From contig NZ_JAHBDQ010000066.1 in NCBI RefSeq assembly GCF_019956555.1, forward strand, positions 1 to 64,000: a stretch of DNA of 64,000 nt. The letters run 5' to 3'. Position 1 is the stretch's first letter. Each line of letters opens with the position of its first letter. Both the position numbers and the translations under genes were made by a program. Positions 1-8,085 of this stretch are shown in pieces. The notes under the pieces are model-generated. The model worked only from the letters and a program-made list of their open reading frames with translations. It had not been told where the DNA came from and made no database searches. This stretch comes from Pseudomonas sp. A-RE-19 (lineage in GTDB: Bacteria > Pseudomonadota > Gammaproteobacteria > Pseudomonadales > Pseudomonadaceae).

Positions 1-76
1 CTGTAGGAGCGAGGCTTGCCCGCGAAGCTTTTGGCGTACTTGAGGACGCCTTCGCGGGCAAGCCTCGCTCCTACAG
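1..76. repeat. REPIN-type inverted repeat (copy A)
   Basis: Two 26-base arms beginning CTGTAGGAGCGAGGCTTGCC pair perfectly around a 24-base loop. Palindromes of this sort are the REP/REPIN elements scattered between genes in fluorescent pseudomonads. The element is an inverted copy of the one at 1140-1215, with two mismatches in 76 bases. Confidence 0.9.
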
Positions 77-136
77 GCTGGTCATAACCGGCATATAACT
101 TGCTCCCTTCCGGCACGCCCAACGCTGGAACCACCC

Positions 137-1129
137 ATGCTTCACTCCCACCTCACTACCCTCAATGCCGTCTCCCTGGTGCTCAACACCTTCAAGGCCG
201 AAGGCCTGTCGAGCGAAGCATTGCTGGCCGGCAGCGGCATCAGTGCGGCGGATCTAAGCCGGGCGGACACGCGCATTACCACCAATCAGGAGATGCTGGT
301 TTGTGCCAACGCCGTCGCGTTACGCCGCGATATCGGCCTGGAGTTGGGCCGGCGGATGCACGTCTCTTCCTACGGCATGCTCGGGTATGCCTTACTCACC
401 AGCGCCACTTTAGGTGACGCCTTGCGCTTGGCGCTGCACTATCCGGCGCTATTGGGAACACTGTTCGAGTTGAGCCTGGAAGAAGAGGACGAGTGCATCT
501 GGCTCACCGCGGGCGACTATCGGGAAAATCCGGCGCTGGCGCCGTTCAATGTCGAGTTTTGCCTGGTCTCGATGAAAGTCACCTGCGAAGACCTGCTCGG
601 CCATCCTCTGCCGCTCCTCGGCGCCCGCTTCGATTACCCGGCACCGGATTATCAGGCGCGCTACAGCGAACGTTTCGACTGCCCCTTGCAGTTCGATGCG
701 GCGTCCAACGCCTTTGCCTTCGACAAACGCTGGCTCGAACAACCCCTGCCTTTGGCCGATGCCATCACCCATCAGGCCATGGCCGAGCGTTGTCGCAAGC
801 AAAACACCGAGTTCACCGGGCGTCAGGCCTGGCTCGGGCGCATTCGCCAACTGCTCGCTGCGCAACTGAGCGCAGCACCGGGCCTGGATGGTCTGGCCGA
901 ACAGCTGAACTGCTCGGCGCGCACTCTGCGTCGACATCTGAAGGACCTGGGCTGCAGCTATCAGGAACTGCTCGATGAATTGCGCTTCGAGCAGGCCAAA
1001 CGAATGCTCTGTGAAGACCACATGCCGATCTACCGGATTGCCGAGGCGTTGGGCTTCAGCGAAACCGCGAGTTTTCGCCATGCGTTTGTGCGCTGGAGTG
1101 GCGTGGCGCCCAGCCAGTTCCGGCCCTGA
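137..1129 (+). CDS. AraC-family transcriptional regulator
   Basis: A 330-residue regulator. The N-terminal two thirds resemble the arabinose-binding-like sensor domain of the OruR/ArgR-like AraC subgroup. The C-terminal hundred residues form the double helix-turn-helix, with the family pattern of LAEQLNCSARTLRRHLKDLG followed by the second helix around GFSETASFRHAFVRWSG and the PSQFR ending. It lies just upstream of and co-oriented with the acetylpolyamine amidohydrolase and polyamine-binding protein genes. A role in polyamine or amino-acid catabolism is therefore plausible, but it is inferred from position only. The ligand is unknown. It is bracketed by two inverted REPIN copies. Confidence 0.88.
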   Translation: MLHSHLTTLNAVSLVLNTFKAEGLSSEALLAGSGISAADLSRADTRITTNQEMLVCANAVALRRDIGLELGRRMHVSSYGMLGYALLTSATLGDALRLALHYPALLGTLFELSLEEEDECIWLTAGDYRENPALAPFNVEFCLVSMKVTCEDLLGHPLPLLGARFDYPAPDYQARYSERFDCPLQFDAASNAFAFDKRWLEQPLPLADAITHQAMAERCRKQNTEFTGRQAWLGRIRQLLAAQLSAAPGLDGLAEQLNCSARTLRRHLKDLGCSYQELLDELRFEQAKRMLCEDHMPIYRIAEALGFSETASFRHAFVRWSGVAPSQFRP

Positions 1130-1139
1130 CAACCCAACC

Positions 1140-1215
1140 CTGTAGGAGCGAGGCTTGCCCGCGAAGGCGTCTTCAAGAACGCCAAAAGCTTCGCGGGCAA
1201 GCCTCGCTCCTACAG
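1140..1215. repeat. REPIN-type inverted repeat (copy B)
   Basis: This 76-base palindromic element has the same arms as copy A at 1-76. Its loop is the reverse complement of the copy A loop with two changes. It lies directly after the AraC gene stop and probably also forms a strong hairpin in the transcript. Confidence 0.9.
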
Positions 1216-1382
1216 GGCTCAGCATTCACGCCCTGAACCGGAGCACTAATCGCGCCAATAAGGGGCGAATTTCGGTCAAATCTTTTGGCCATATCGATCC
1301 CCTTTTGGCCTTTCCTGCCGTTCTCCCAAACGCTGCCCGCCGCAAGACTGTGTGCAACCGAATCAGCCTGCGGAGAACAAGA

Positions 1383-2414
1383 ATGCTGACGATCTACTCG
1401 GACGATCATCACCTGCACCACGGCCGTTGTGAATTGATGGACGGGCAATTGATGCCCTGCTTCGAAATGCCTTCACGGGCCGACCATGTGCTGGCACGCG
1501 TACAGTACCGCCGCCTGGGCCCGGTCGAGGCGCCGCAGGATTTCGGTCTCGGGCCAATCGAGCGCATCCACAGCCGCGACTACCTCGACTTCTTCAAAGG
1601 GGCCTGGGCGCGCTGGACCCAATTCAATACCGACGGCGACTTGCTGCCCTACACCTGGCCGGCCCGCACCTTGCGCCGAATCATGCCCACCAGCCTGCAC
1701 GGCCAGCTCGGCTATTACAGCTTCGACGGCGGTGCACCGATTACCGCCGGCACCTGGCAAGCGGCGTATAGCGCGGCGCAAGTGGCGTTGACCGCTCAAG
1801 CCGTGATCCAGCGCGGTGCGCGCAGTGCCTTTGCCCTGTGCCGCCCACCCGGACACCATGCCGCCAGCGACTTGATGGGCGGTTATTGCTACCTCAACAA
1901 CGCCGCCATCGCCGCTCAGGCATTCCTCGATCAAGGCCACAAAAAGGTTGCGATCCTCGACGTCGATTACCACCACGGTAACGGCACCCAATCGATTTTC
2001 TACGAGCGCAGCGACGTGCTGTTCACCTCGATCCACGGCCATCCGCAAGCTGAATTTCCGTTCTTCCTCGGCTACGAAGACGAACACGGTGAAGGCGCGG
2101 GTGTTGGGTTCAACTTCAATTACCCGTTGCCCGCCGGTTCAGGCTGGGACAGTTGGAGCGCGGCGCTCGAGCAGGCCTGCAAAGAGATTGAAAAGTACGG
2201 CGCCGACATCATCGTCGTGTCCTTGGGCGTCGATACGTTCAAGGACGATCCCATCTCCCAATTCAAACTCGACAGCCCGGATTACCTGGCGATGGGCGCA
2301 CGCATCGCAGGCCTCGGCAAGCCGACGCTGTTCGTGATGGAGGGTGGTTACGCGGTAGAAGAAATCGGCATCAATGCCGTGAACGTTCTCGAAGGTTTTG
2401 AAAGCACCCGATGA
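1383..2414 (+). CDS. aphA: acetylpolyamine amidohydrolase (histone deacetylase family)
   Basis: A 343-residue zinc amidohydrolase of the arginase/deacetylase fold. It releases acetate from acetylated putrescine, cadaverine or related polyamines. The active-site run RPPGHHA places the two catalytic histidines at residues 158-159. The zinc ligands are Asp195 and His197 (DVDYHHGN) plus the Asp in LGVDTFKDDP. The length matches bacterial AphA enzymes. The open frame extends 76 codons upstream, but the start at 1383 has a GGAGAA ribosome site and the family N-terminus MLTIYSDDH. The next gene, 12 bases on, encodes a polyamine-binding protein, so uptake and deacetylation are probably co-expressed. 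Confidence 0.92.
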   Translation: MLTIYSDDHHLHHGRCELMDGQLMPCFEMPSRADHVLARVQYRRLGPVEAPQDFGLGPIERIHSRDYLDFFKGAWARWTQFNTDGDLLPYTWPARTLRRIMPTSLHGQLGYYSFDGGAPITAGTWQAAYSAAQVALTAQAVIQRGARSAFALCRPPGHHAASDLMGGYCYLNNAAIAAQAFLDQGHKKVAILDVDYHHGNGTQSIFYERSDVLFTSIHGHPQAEFPFFLGYEDEHGEGAGVGFNFNYPLPAGSGWDSWSAALEQACKEIEKYGADIIVVSLGVDTFKDDPISQFKLDSPDYLAMGARIAGLGKPTLFVMEGGYAVEEIGINAVNVLEGFESTR

Positions 2415-2426
2415 GGAATTAGAACA

Positions 2427-3527
2427 ATGAATCGACTCAAGCATCTGATCGTTCCAACCCTGTGCGCCATGATGCTCAGTGGTGCCGTGCACGCAGAAGA
2501 ACGCACCTTGCGGGTATACAACTGGTTCGACTACATCACCCCCAAAGCGCTGGAAGATTTCAAGGCCCAGAACACCCAGACCAAACTGGTCTACGACATT
2601 TTCGACACCAACGAAGCGCTGGAGGCCAAGCTGCTGACCGGCAACTCCGGCTATGACGTGGTGGTGCCGTCCAACGTGTTCCTCGCCAAGCAGATCGAAG
2701 CCGGGGTGTTCCAGCCGCTGGACCGCAGCAAAATGCCGAACTGGAACCACCTCGATCCGAAGCTGATGAAGCTGATCGAAGCCAACGACCCAAACAACAA
2801 ATTTGCCGTGCCCTATATGTACGGAACCATTTTGATCGGCTTCAACCCGGACAAGGTCAAGGCGGCTTTGGGCGACAACGCACCGGTGGACAGCTGGGAT
2901 CTGATTTTCAAGGAAGAGAACATCAGCAAGCTCAAACAGTGCGGCGTGGCCCTGCTCGACTCGCCGTCGGAGATCCTGCCGCTAGCCCTGCAACACCTGG
3001 GTCTGGACCCCAACAGCAAGAAGCCGGCGGACTACGCCAAGGCTGAAGCGCTGCTGATGAAGGTCCGTCCGTACATCACCTACTTCCATTCCTCCAAGTA
3101 CATGGCCGACATTGCCAACGGTGACATCTGTGTGGCGGTCGGTTACTCCGGCAGCTTCTCCCAGGCCGCCAACCGCGCCAAGGAAGCCAAGAATGGCGTG
3201 ATCGTTGACATGCGCCTGCCCAAAGAAGGCGCGCCGATCTGGTTCGACATGCTCGCGATCCCCAAAGGCGCGAAAAATCCGGAAGACGCCTACACCTTCA
3301 TCAACTACCTGTTACAACCCCAGGTGATCGCACCGGTCAGCGATTTCGTCGGCTACCCGAACCCGAACAAGGACGCCACGGAAATGGTCGACCCGGCGAT
3401 CCGCAACAACCCGAACCTGTACCCGACCGAAGCGGCGATGAGCACGCTCTACACCCTGCAACCGTTACCTCGCGATGCCGAACGGGCGCGGACCCGGGCC
3501 TGGACCAAGATCAAGTCCGGTACTTGA
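2427..3527 (+). CDS. polyamine ABC transporter periplasmic substrate-binding protein
   Basis: A 366-residue PotF/SpuD-like binding protein. It has a cleavable signal peptide ending near AVHAEE, followed by the mature start LRVYNWFDYITP that is typical of putrescine/spermidine-binding proteins. It would capture a polyamine, perhaps an acetylated one, in the periplasm. No permease or ATPase gene lies beside it, so it must share a membrane complex encoded elsewhere. A GAGGAATT ribosome site precedes the start, and it follows aphA by 12 bases as a likely two-gene operon. Confidence 0.92.
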   Translation: MNRLKHLIVPTLCAMMLSGAVHAEERTLRVYNWFDYITPKALEDFKAQNTQTKLVYDIFDTNEALEAKLLTGNSGYDVVVPSNVFLAKQIEAGVFQPLDRSKMPNWNHLDPKLMKLIEANDPNNKFAVPYMYGTILIGFNPDKVKAALGDNAPVDSWDLIFKEENISKLKQCGVALLDSPSEILPLALQHLGLDPNSKKPADYAKAEALLMKVRPYITYFHSSKYMADIANGDICVAVGYSGSFSQAANRAKEAKNGVIVDMRLPKEGAPIWFDMLAIPKGAKNPEDAYTFINYLLQPQVIAPVSDFVGYPNPNKDATEMVDPAIRNNPNLYPTEAAMSTLYTLQPLPRDAERARTRAWTKIKSGT

Positions 3528-3542
3528 CCCGGGCGGCGCAGC

Positions 3543-5096
3543 TCACACCGGGCTCCAGATTTCTTTGAGCCTCGCCAGTGCCGATTCGATAGCCGCCTCC
3601 GGCACTGCGGCGAACCCCAGGACCAGCCCCGATCGCTGGTCCTCGGGGAGCGTCGTGTCTGGCAGCCAATAACGGCTCAAACCATTGATCTCCACCCCGA
3701 CGCTGGTGGCTTGTTCGATCAATTCGCGCTCACGGGCCACGCTGTCGACACGTACCGTCAGGTGCAAACCGGCCGCCACACTGGGCAGCTTACCGACGCC
3801 CGGGATATCCACAGGCCAGCCATTGAGCAAGACGTTACGCCTGCTCAATGCAGCACGGCGCATACGCCGGATGTGTCGCTGGAAGTGCCCGGCCGCCATG
3901 AACTCGGCCATGACCGCTTGCGTGCTGACCTCCGAATGCCGCACGTCCACCGCACGACGCTGGGAGAACGCCTCAACCAATCCGGGTGGCAACACCAGAT
4001 AACCCAGTCTTAATGCCGGGAATGCGACCTTGCCGAAAGTCCCGACATACAGCACTCGCCCCTGCCGATCGAGCGCAGCCAACGGCGCGAGTGGTGCGCC
4101 GCTGTAACGGTATTCGCCATCGTAGTCGTCCTCGACAATCCAGCCTTGAGTGCGTTCGGCCCAGGTCAACAATTCAAGACGTCGCGCCAGACTCATGACC
4201 ACCCCCGTCGGGTACTGATGCGACGGCGTGACGTAAGCCAATCGACAATCGCTGAGCCCCGCCAATTCGGTGCAATCAATGCCCTCACTGTCCACCGCTA
4301 TCCCGTGCAATCGCGCGCCAGCTACAGCGAACGCATGACCCGCCGCACGATACCCCGGATTTTCGATCCCCACCCCATCACCCGGCTCCACCAGCAACTG
4401 TGCACAAAGGCTGATCCCTTGTTGTGCGCCACTGGTGATCACAATTTGCTCAGCCGTGCACTGCATACCTCTTGAGCTGCGCAAGTAGGCGGCAATCAAC
4501 CCACGCAAGCGTTCATCACCCGCCGGATCGCCATAACACAGTTGCTGTAAATCCGGCTTGCGCCAGAAAGCCGCATTCAGCTTGGCCCAGACCTCGAAAG
4601 GAAATAGATCAAAGGCCGGAACGCCAACCCTGAATGCACGAGGTGGGCCGCTGGGAGGTAAGGCTAAATGGTTCTTTTCAACCCGCCCCAACGCGCCACT
4701 GTGGATAACTTTGCTGGATGGAATCACAGGTAAATCCAGCCAATTTGTGGATAAGGTTGTGGATAAGCCTGTTGAAAACCCTGTGGATACTTTTGTGGAT
4801 AATTTTTTCCCCGGCAACACGGCTTGAGGCAATTGGGCGACATACGTCCCATCACCCACACGCCCCTCGATGAAGCCTTCGGCGTAGAGCTGATCGTAGG
4901 CACGGACCACGCTGTTACGGGAAATCGAGAGTGCCGCTGCCAGATCGCGACTGGCCGGTAGCCGTGTGCCGCTGGCCAATCGGCCGTCGAGCACACGCAT
5001 TCGCAACGCCTGATAGAGCTGACGACTCAGGCCCTGACGGCGGTCGAGTTCGATACCCGCCGGGTTGAATGACGAGGGAAGCGGTGTATTCGACAT
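3543..5096 (-). CDS. MocR-type regulator: GntR wHTH fused to PLP aminotransferase-like domain
   Basis: A 517-residue MocR/PdxR-type protein. Residues about 15-80 are a GntR winged helix (SGTRLPASRDLAAALSISRN). A linker covers about 85-150. From about 160 on it has a class-I aminotransferase fold, including EDDYDGEYRY and the PLP-lysine segment TFGKVAFPALRLGY. Such proteins sense PLP or amino compounds and control the divergent gene, here the PaiB-like 5187-5810. The linker contains five four-residue repeats beginning Ser-Thr; their DNA is a run of DnaA-box sequences (see 4700-4802). A candidate operator lies at 5114-5146. Confidence 0.9.
   Translation of the reverse strand: MSNTPLPSSFNPAGIELDRRQGLSRQLYQALRMRVLDGRLASGTRLPASRDLAAALSISRNSVVRAYDQLYAEGFIEGRVGDGTYVAQLPQAVLPGKKLSTKVSTGFSTGLSTTLSTNWLDLPVIPSSKVIHSGALGRVEKNHLALPPSGPPRAFRVGVPAFDLFPFEVWAKLNAAFWRKPDLQQLCYGDPAGDERLRGLIAAYLRSSRGMQCTAEQIVITSGAQQGISLCAQLLVEPGDGVGIENPGYRAAGHAFAVAGARLHGIAVDSEGIDCTELAGLSDCRLAYVTPSHQYPTGVVMSLARRLELLTWAERTQGWIVEDDYDGEYRYSGAPLAPLAALDRQGRVLYVGTFGKVAFPALRLGYLVLPPGLVEAFSQRRAVDVRHSEVSTQAVMAEFMAAGHFQRHIRRMRRAALSRRNVLLNGWPVDIPGVGKLPSVAAGLHLTVRVDSVARERELIEQATSVGVEINGLSRYWLPDTTLPEDQRSGLVLGFAAVPEAAIESALARLKEIWSPV
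4700..4802 (-). repeat. 12-bp tandem repeat carrying a cluster of DnaA-box 9-mers inside the MocR gene
   Basis: The 9-mer TTATCCACA (perfect DnaA box, minus strand) occurs at 4700-4708, 4746-4754, 4758-4766 and 4794-4802. A one-mismatch copy, GTATCCACA, is at 4782-4790, and a decayed copy is at 4770-4778. From 4746 to 4802 the copies are spaced by 12 bases, so each unit is four codons. The encoded repeat is S-T-x-x, five units in the linker between the DNA-binding and aminotransferase domains. Whether DnaA binds here is unknown. Confidence 0.85.
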
Positions 5097-5113
5097 GGTA
5101 ATGGACCTGTGAA

Positions 5114-5146
5114 ATTGGTCATTAATGGCTCTTACAACAGACCAAT
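5114..5146. promoter_or_regulatory. candidate MocR operator (inverted repeat) in the divergent promoter
   Basis: ATTGGTC at 5114-5120 and GACCAAT at 5140-5146 form a 7-bp inverted repeat with a 19-base spacer. It lies between the divergent starts of the MocR gene (5096) and the PaiB-like gene (5187). MocR proteins usually bind such paired sites next to their own gene. The assignment is inferred. Confidence 0.45.
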
Positions 5147-5186
5147 AGCCTGCCTAGGATGCAGGCATTCGCCAAGGAAAATTTCC

Positions 5187-5810
5187 ATGTACACGCCCAG
5201 CAATTTCGCCATCGATGATTTGAATGAACTGCACCAGCAGATACTCGGTACTCGTCTTGCTGTCTTGGTCACCCACGGTGAGCAGGGCCTGCAAGCCAGT
5301 CATCTGCCTTTGCTGCTCAATGTTGACCAAGGCCCGAACGGCACCCTCTACGGCCACTTCGCCCGGGCCAATCCGCAATGGCGGGAATTGCAGAACGGCG
5401 CCGAGGCATTGGTGATTTTTGCCGGTGCCGATGCGTATATCAGCCCAGGGTTTTATCCAAGCAAAGCCGAGCATGGCAAAGTCGTGCCGACCTGGAATTA
5501 CGTCGCAGTGCATGCCTATGGCACCGCCGAAGTTTTCACCGACGTCGATCGCCTGCGTACTCTGGTCAGCGCGCTGACTGACCGTCATGAGTCGGGCCGC
5601 GCGAACCCATGGAAGGTCGCCGACGCTCCAGCCGACTACATTGATGGCATGCTCAAGGCCATCGTCGGTTTTGCCTTGCCGATCCAGCGTCTGGAGGGCA
5701 AACGCAAGCTCAGCCAGAACCGCAATGCTGCAGATATTGCCGGTGTGCGCGAGGGGCTGGCCGCCAGCCCTGATGCGCATGACCGGGCCCTCGCTCACTT
5801 GATGCGTTAA
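5187..5810 (+). CDS. PaiB-family FMN-binding split-barrel protein
   Basis: A 207-residue protein of the PaiB family, originally described in Bacillus as a negative regulator of sporulation and protease genes. The fold is the FMN-binding split barrel of PNPOx-like proteins. Family landmarks are the N-terminus MYTPSNFAI, the segment SHLPLLL, the YISPGFYPSK loop and the PTWNYVAVHAYG strand. The start at 5187 follows a GGAAA site and matches the family N-terminus. It is divergent from a MocR regulator and is followed after 9 bases by a GNAT gene, so 5187-6955 is probably one operon. The biochemical role in pseudomonads is not known. Confidence 0.85.
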   Translation: MYTPSNFAIDDLNELHQQILGTRLAVLVTHGEQGLQASHLPLLLNVDQGPNGTLYGHFARANPQWRELQNGAEALVIFAGADAYISPGFYPSKAEHGKVVPTWNYVAVHAYGTAEVFTDVDRLRTLVSALTDRHESGRANPWKVADAPADYIDGMLKAIVGFALPIQRLEGKRKLSQNRNAADIAGVREGLAASPDAHDRALAHLMR

Positions 5811-5819
5811 GGAACCCAC

Positions 5820-6266
5820 ATGAGTCAGATCGACATCCGCCAGGTCACCGCCGACGATCACGCCGCCTGGTTGCCGCTGTGGCAGGCCTATTTGCGCTTC
5901 TACAACACCGAGTTGCCCGATGCGGTGACCCGGAGCACCTGGCAGCGCCTGCTCGACCCAAGCGAACCGACCCACGCGGCACTGGCCTGGGCCGATGGCA
6001 AAGCGGTGGGCATGGTGCATTTCATCTATCACCGCTCCAACTGGAGCATCGAAAACGCCTGCTACCTGCAAGACTTGCTGGTGACGCCCGAAACCCGTGG
6101 CACCGGTGTCGGGCGGCAATTGATCGAATTCGTCTACACCACAGCCAAGGCCGACGGGTGCTGCGAGGTCCATTGGCTGACCCATGAAACCAACGCCACC
6201 GCGATCCAGCTCTATGAGCGCATCGCCGAGCGTCCCGGTTTCATCCAGTTTTGCAAAGCCCTTTAA
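5820..6266 (+). CDS. GNAT-family N-acetyltransferase
   Basis: A 148-residue acetyltransferase of the GNAT fold. The acetyl-CoA pyrophosphate loop is visible as LVTPETRGTGVGRQLIEFV, preceded by the strand ending ACYLQDL. The acceptor is unknown; small amines or amino acids are usual for this size. It sits between the PaiB-like gene and a second GNAT gene with short gaps (9 and 17 bases). This suggests co-expression under the MocR regulator. Confidence 0.88.
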   Translation: MSQIDIRQVTADDHAAWLPLWQAYLRFYNTELPDAVTRSTWQRLLDPSEPTHAALAWADGKAVGMVHFIYHRSNWSIENACYLQDLLVTPETRGTGVGRQLIEFVYTTAKADGCCEVHWLTHETNATAIQLYERIAERPGFIQFCKAL

Positions 6267-6283
6267 GGTTCAAGGAGAGCAGC

Positions 6284-6955
6284 ATGTCGACTTCACTCGC
6301 GGACTGGAAAGGCGTTCCGCCGCCCTCGGTTCAACTGATCGAAGGGCGTTTCATTCGCCTGGAAAAACTTGACCCGGCGCGTCACGCCGACGGGCTGTGG
6401 AAAGCCCTGGAAGGTCCGGGGTCAGATCCGAAGCTCTGGGACTATTTGCCTTACGGCCCTTTCCCGGAACGCAGCGCTTTCAATGATTGGCTGAACAACC
6501 ACGCAGCCAACAGCGACCCGTATTTCTTCACGGTGATCGACCGCGCCAGCGGCGACGTGCAGGGAATCCTCAGCCTGATGTCGATTGTCCCTGCTCAGGG
6601 CCGCATCGAGATCGGCCATGTGACCTTCGGCGCAGCAATGCAGCGCTCGCCAAAAAGCACTGAAGCGGTTTACCTGCTGGCCAGGGAATCCTTTGCCCTG
6701 GGTTACCGGCGCCTGGAATGGAAGTGCAACAACGGCAATGCCCGTTCCAAGTATGCGGCAGAACGGTTGGGGTTCAGTTTTGAAGGGGTTTTCCGTCAGC
6801 ACATGGTGGTCAAGGGCCAGAACCGTGACACGGCGTGGTATTCGATTCTGGATTCGGAATGGCCGGCGATTGGCGCGGGGTTCGAGCGCTGGCTGTCCGA
6901 TGAGAACCAGTCGGAATCGGGGCAGGTGAAAACATTGGCGGAGTGTCGCGAGTAA
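6284..6955 (+). CDS. GNAT-family N-acetyltransferase, RimJ/RimL type
   Basis: A 223-residue acetyltransferase of the RimJ/RimL-like branch (Acetyltransf_3). Typical segments are RFIRLEKLDPARHADGLW near residue 25 and NGNARSKYAAERLGFSFEG around 165, with a hydrophobic core before it. The start at 6284 is chosen because CAAGGAGAGC lies just upstream; an in-frame TTG at 6251 overlaps the previous gene. It is the third gene of the probable PaiB-GNAT-GNAT operon. The acceptor substrate cannot be told from sequence. Confidence 0.88.
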   Translation: MSTSLADWKGVPPPSVQLIEGRFIRLEKLDPARHADGLWKALEGPGSDPKLWDYLPYGPFPERSAFNDWLNNHAANSDPYFFTVIDRASGDVQGILSLMSIVPAQGRIEIGHVTFGAAMQRSPKSTEAVYLLARESFALGYRRLEWKCNNGNARSKYAAERLGFSFEGVFRQHMVVKGQNRDTAWYSILDSEWPAIGAGFERWLSDENQSESGQVKTLAECRE

Positions 6956-6977
6956 TCTTCGGCGCCCGGAAGGACGC

Positions 6978-7070
6978 TATCGCGAGCAGGCTCGCTCCCA
7001 CATTGGATCGTTGTCGAACACAATATACGTGTTCACTGAAGATCTAATGTGGGAGCGAGCCTGCTCGCGA
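6978..7070. repeat. REPIN-type inverted repeat
   Basis: Arms at 6978-7003 and 7045-7070 are exact complements (core TCGCGAGCAGGCTCGCTCCC). They lie between the convergent GNAT and homocysteine methyltransferase genes, where the hairpin may also end transcription. Confidence 0.88.
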
Positions 7071-7076
7071 TTGGCG

Positions 7077-7973
7077 TCACGCTAATTTCTGGGCGAGCAC
7101 CGCAATATGCTCCGGCCCGATCCCGCAGCACCCGCCCAAATGGCTGGCCCCACGCTTCTGCCAATCGGCTGCCCATTGCAGGTAACCCGGCGGGTCGAGA
7201 TCATCGCGCAACGGGTCCAGACCATCATTGGCCGTGGCCTCTTTCGGTTGCGGCGGGAAGGCATTGGCGTAGGCGCCGATGTGAATCTTCACCCCCAAGC
7301 GTTCGAAGGTTTCCCGCGCGGCATCAATCGCAGCGCCGATCACTTCTGGCTGGCTGCAGTTGAACAGCAAGGTCTCGACGCCCAATTCAGCCGCCACCGC
7401 AGCGGCCTCGGCCACGGGCTCACCGGAACGCAAACGCGGCACTTCGTCGGTGTCTTCATCCTTCAAGGTAAACGACAGCCAGAACGGCTTGCCGTCCTTT
7501 GGCAAACCGGCATGGATCGCCCGCGCCTCGACGATCGAGCTCTGGGTTTCCGCCAGCCACAGGTCGACATGAGGCGCCAGGCCAGTGACCAGAGGCGCCA
7601 ACAGTTCAGTCGCCCGCGCGGCATCGAACAAGTCCGGACGATAGGAGCCGAACAACGGTGGCAATGAGCCGGCCACGCGCACCGGTTTGCCCGCCGCATC
7701 GACTGCACGCCGGGCCAGCTCACCGGCCAATGCCGCGAGCGCCTGACCCTCAGCGGCAAAACGCGCCTCACCAATATGGAACGGCACCACCGCGTAACTG
7801 TTGCTGGTGATCACGTTGGCGCCGCTTTCAATATAAGCCGCGTGCACCGCCTCCACCGCCTGCGGCGCTTCGCTCAAGGCCAGCGCCGACCACTCGGGCT
7901 GCCTGAACGGAGCCCCTCGGCGCTGCAGCTCACGACCCATGCCACCATCCAGAATTACCGTCCTTGCGCCCAT
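7077..7973 (-). CDS. mmuM: homocysteine S-methyltransferase family protein
   Basis: A 298-residue zinc methyltransferase that would methylate homocysteine to methionine, probably from S-methylmethionine as in MmuM. The N-terminal ILDGGMGREL motif and the three zinc cysteines (FNCSQPE around residue 220 and GGCCGIGPEHI near the end) are present. The start is uncertain. An ATG at 7973 gives the usual family N-terminus (MGARTVILDGG), while an ATG at 7988 and a GTG at 8009 are also in frame. It is divergent from an amino-acid ABC binding protein and permease, which may import its methyl donor; this is inference. Confidence 0.85.
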   Translation of the reverse strand: MGARTVILDGGMGRELQRRGAPFRQPEWSALALSEAPQAVEAVHAAYIESGANVITSNSYAVVPFHIGEARFAAEGQALAALAGELARRAVDAAGKPVRVAGSLPPLFGSYRPDLFDAARATELLAPLVTGLAPHVDLWLAETQSSIVEARAIHAGLPKDGKPFWLSFTLKDEDTDEVPRLRSGEPVAEAAAVAAELGVETLLFNCSQPEVIGAAIDAARETFERLGVKIHIGAYANAFPPQPKEATANDGLDPLRDDLDPPGYLQWAADWQKRGASHLGGCCGIGPEHIAVLAQKLA

Positions 7974-8085
7974 ATGCTTTTCACTCATAAGCTTATGAAA
8001 ATAACTCACTATCAGAGTCGTTCTTATAACTATTTAATACGCACCACCCGGTTAATAACAACCTCTTTTTTTTCAGGGATCAACT

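Noticed and set aside
6978..7070. Repeated GAGC/GCTC-rich hairpins as a possible CRISPR array
   Set aside because: The copies are dispersed singly between genes and are palindromic, as REPINs are, not direct repeats with regular spacers.
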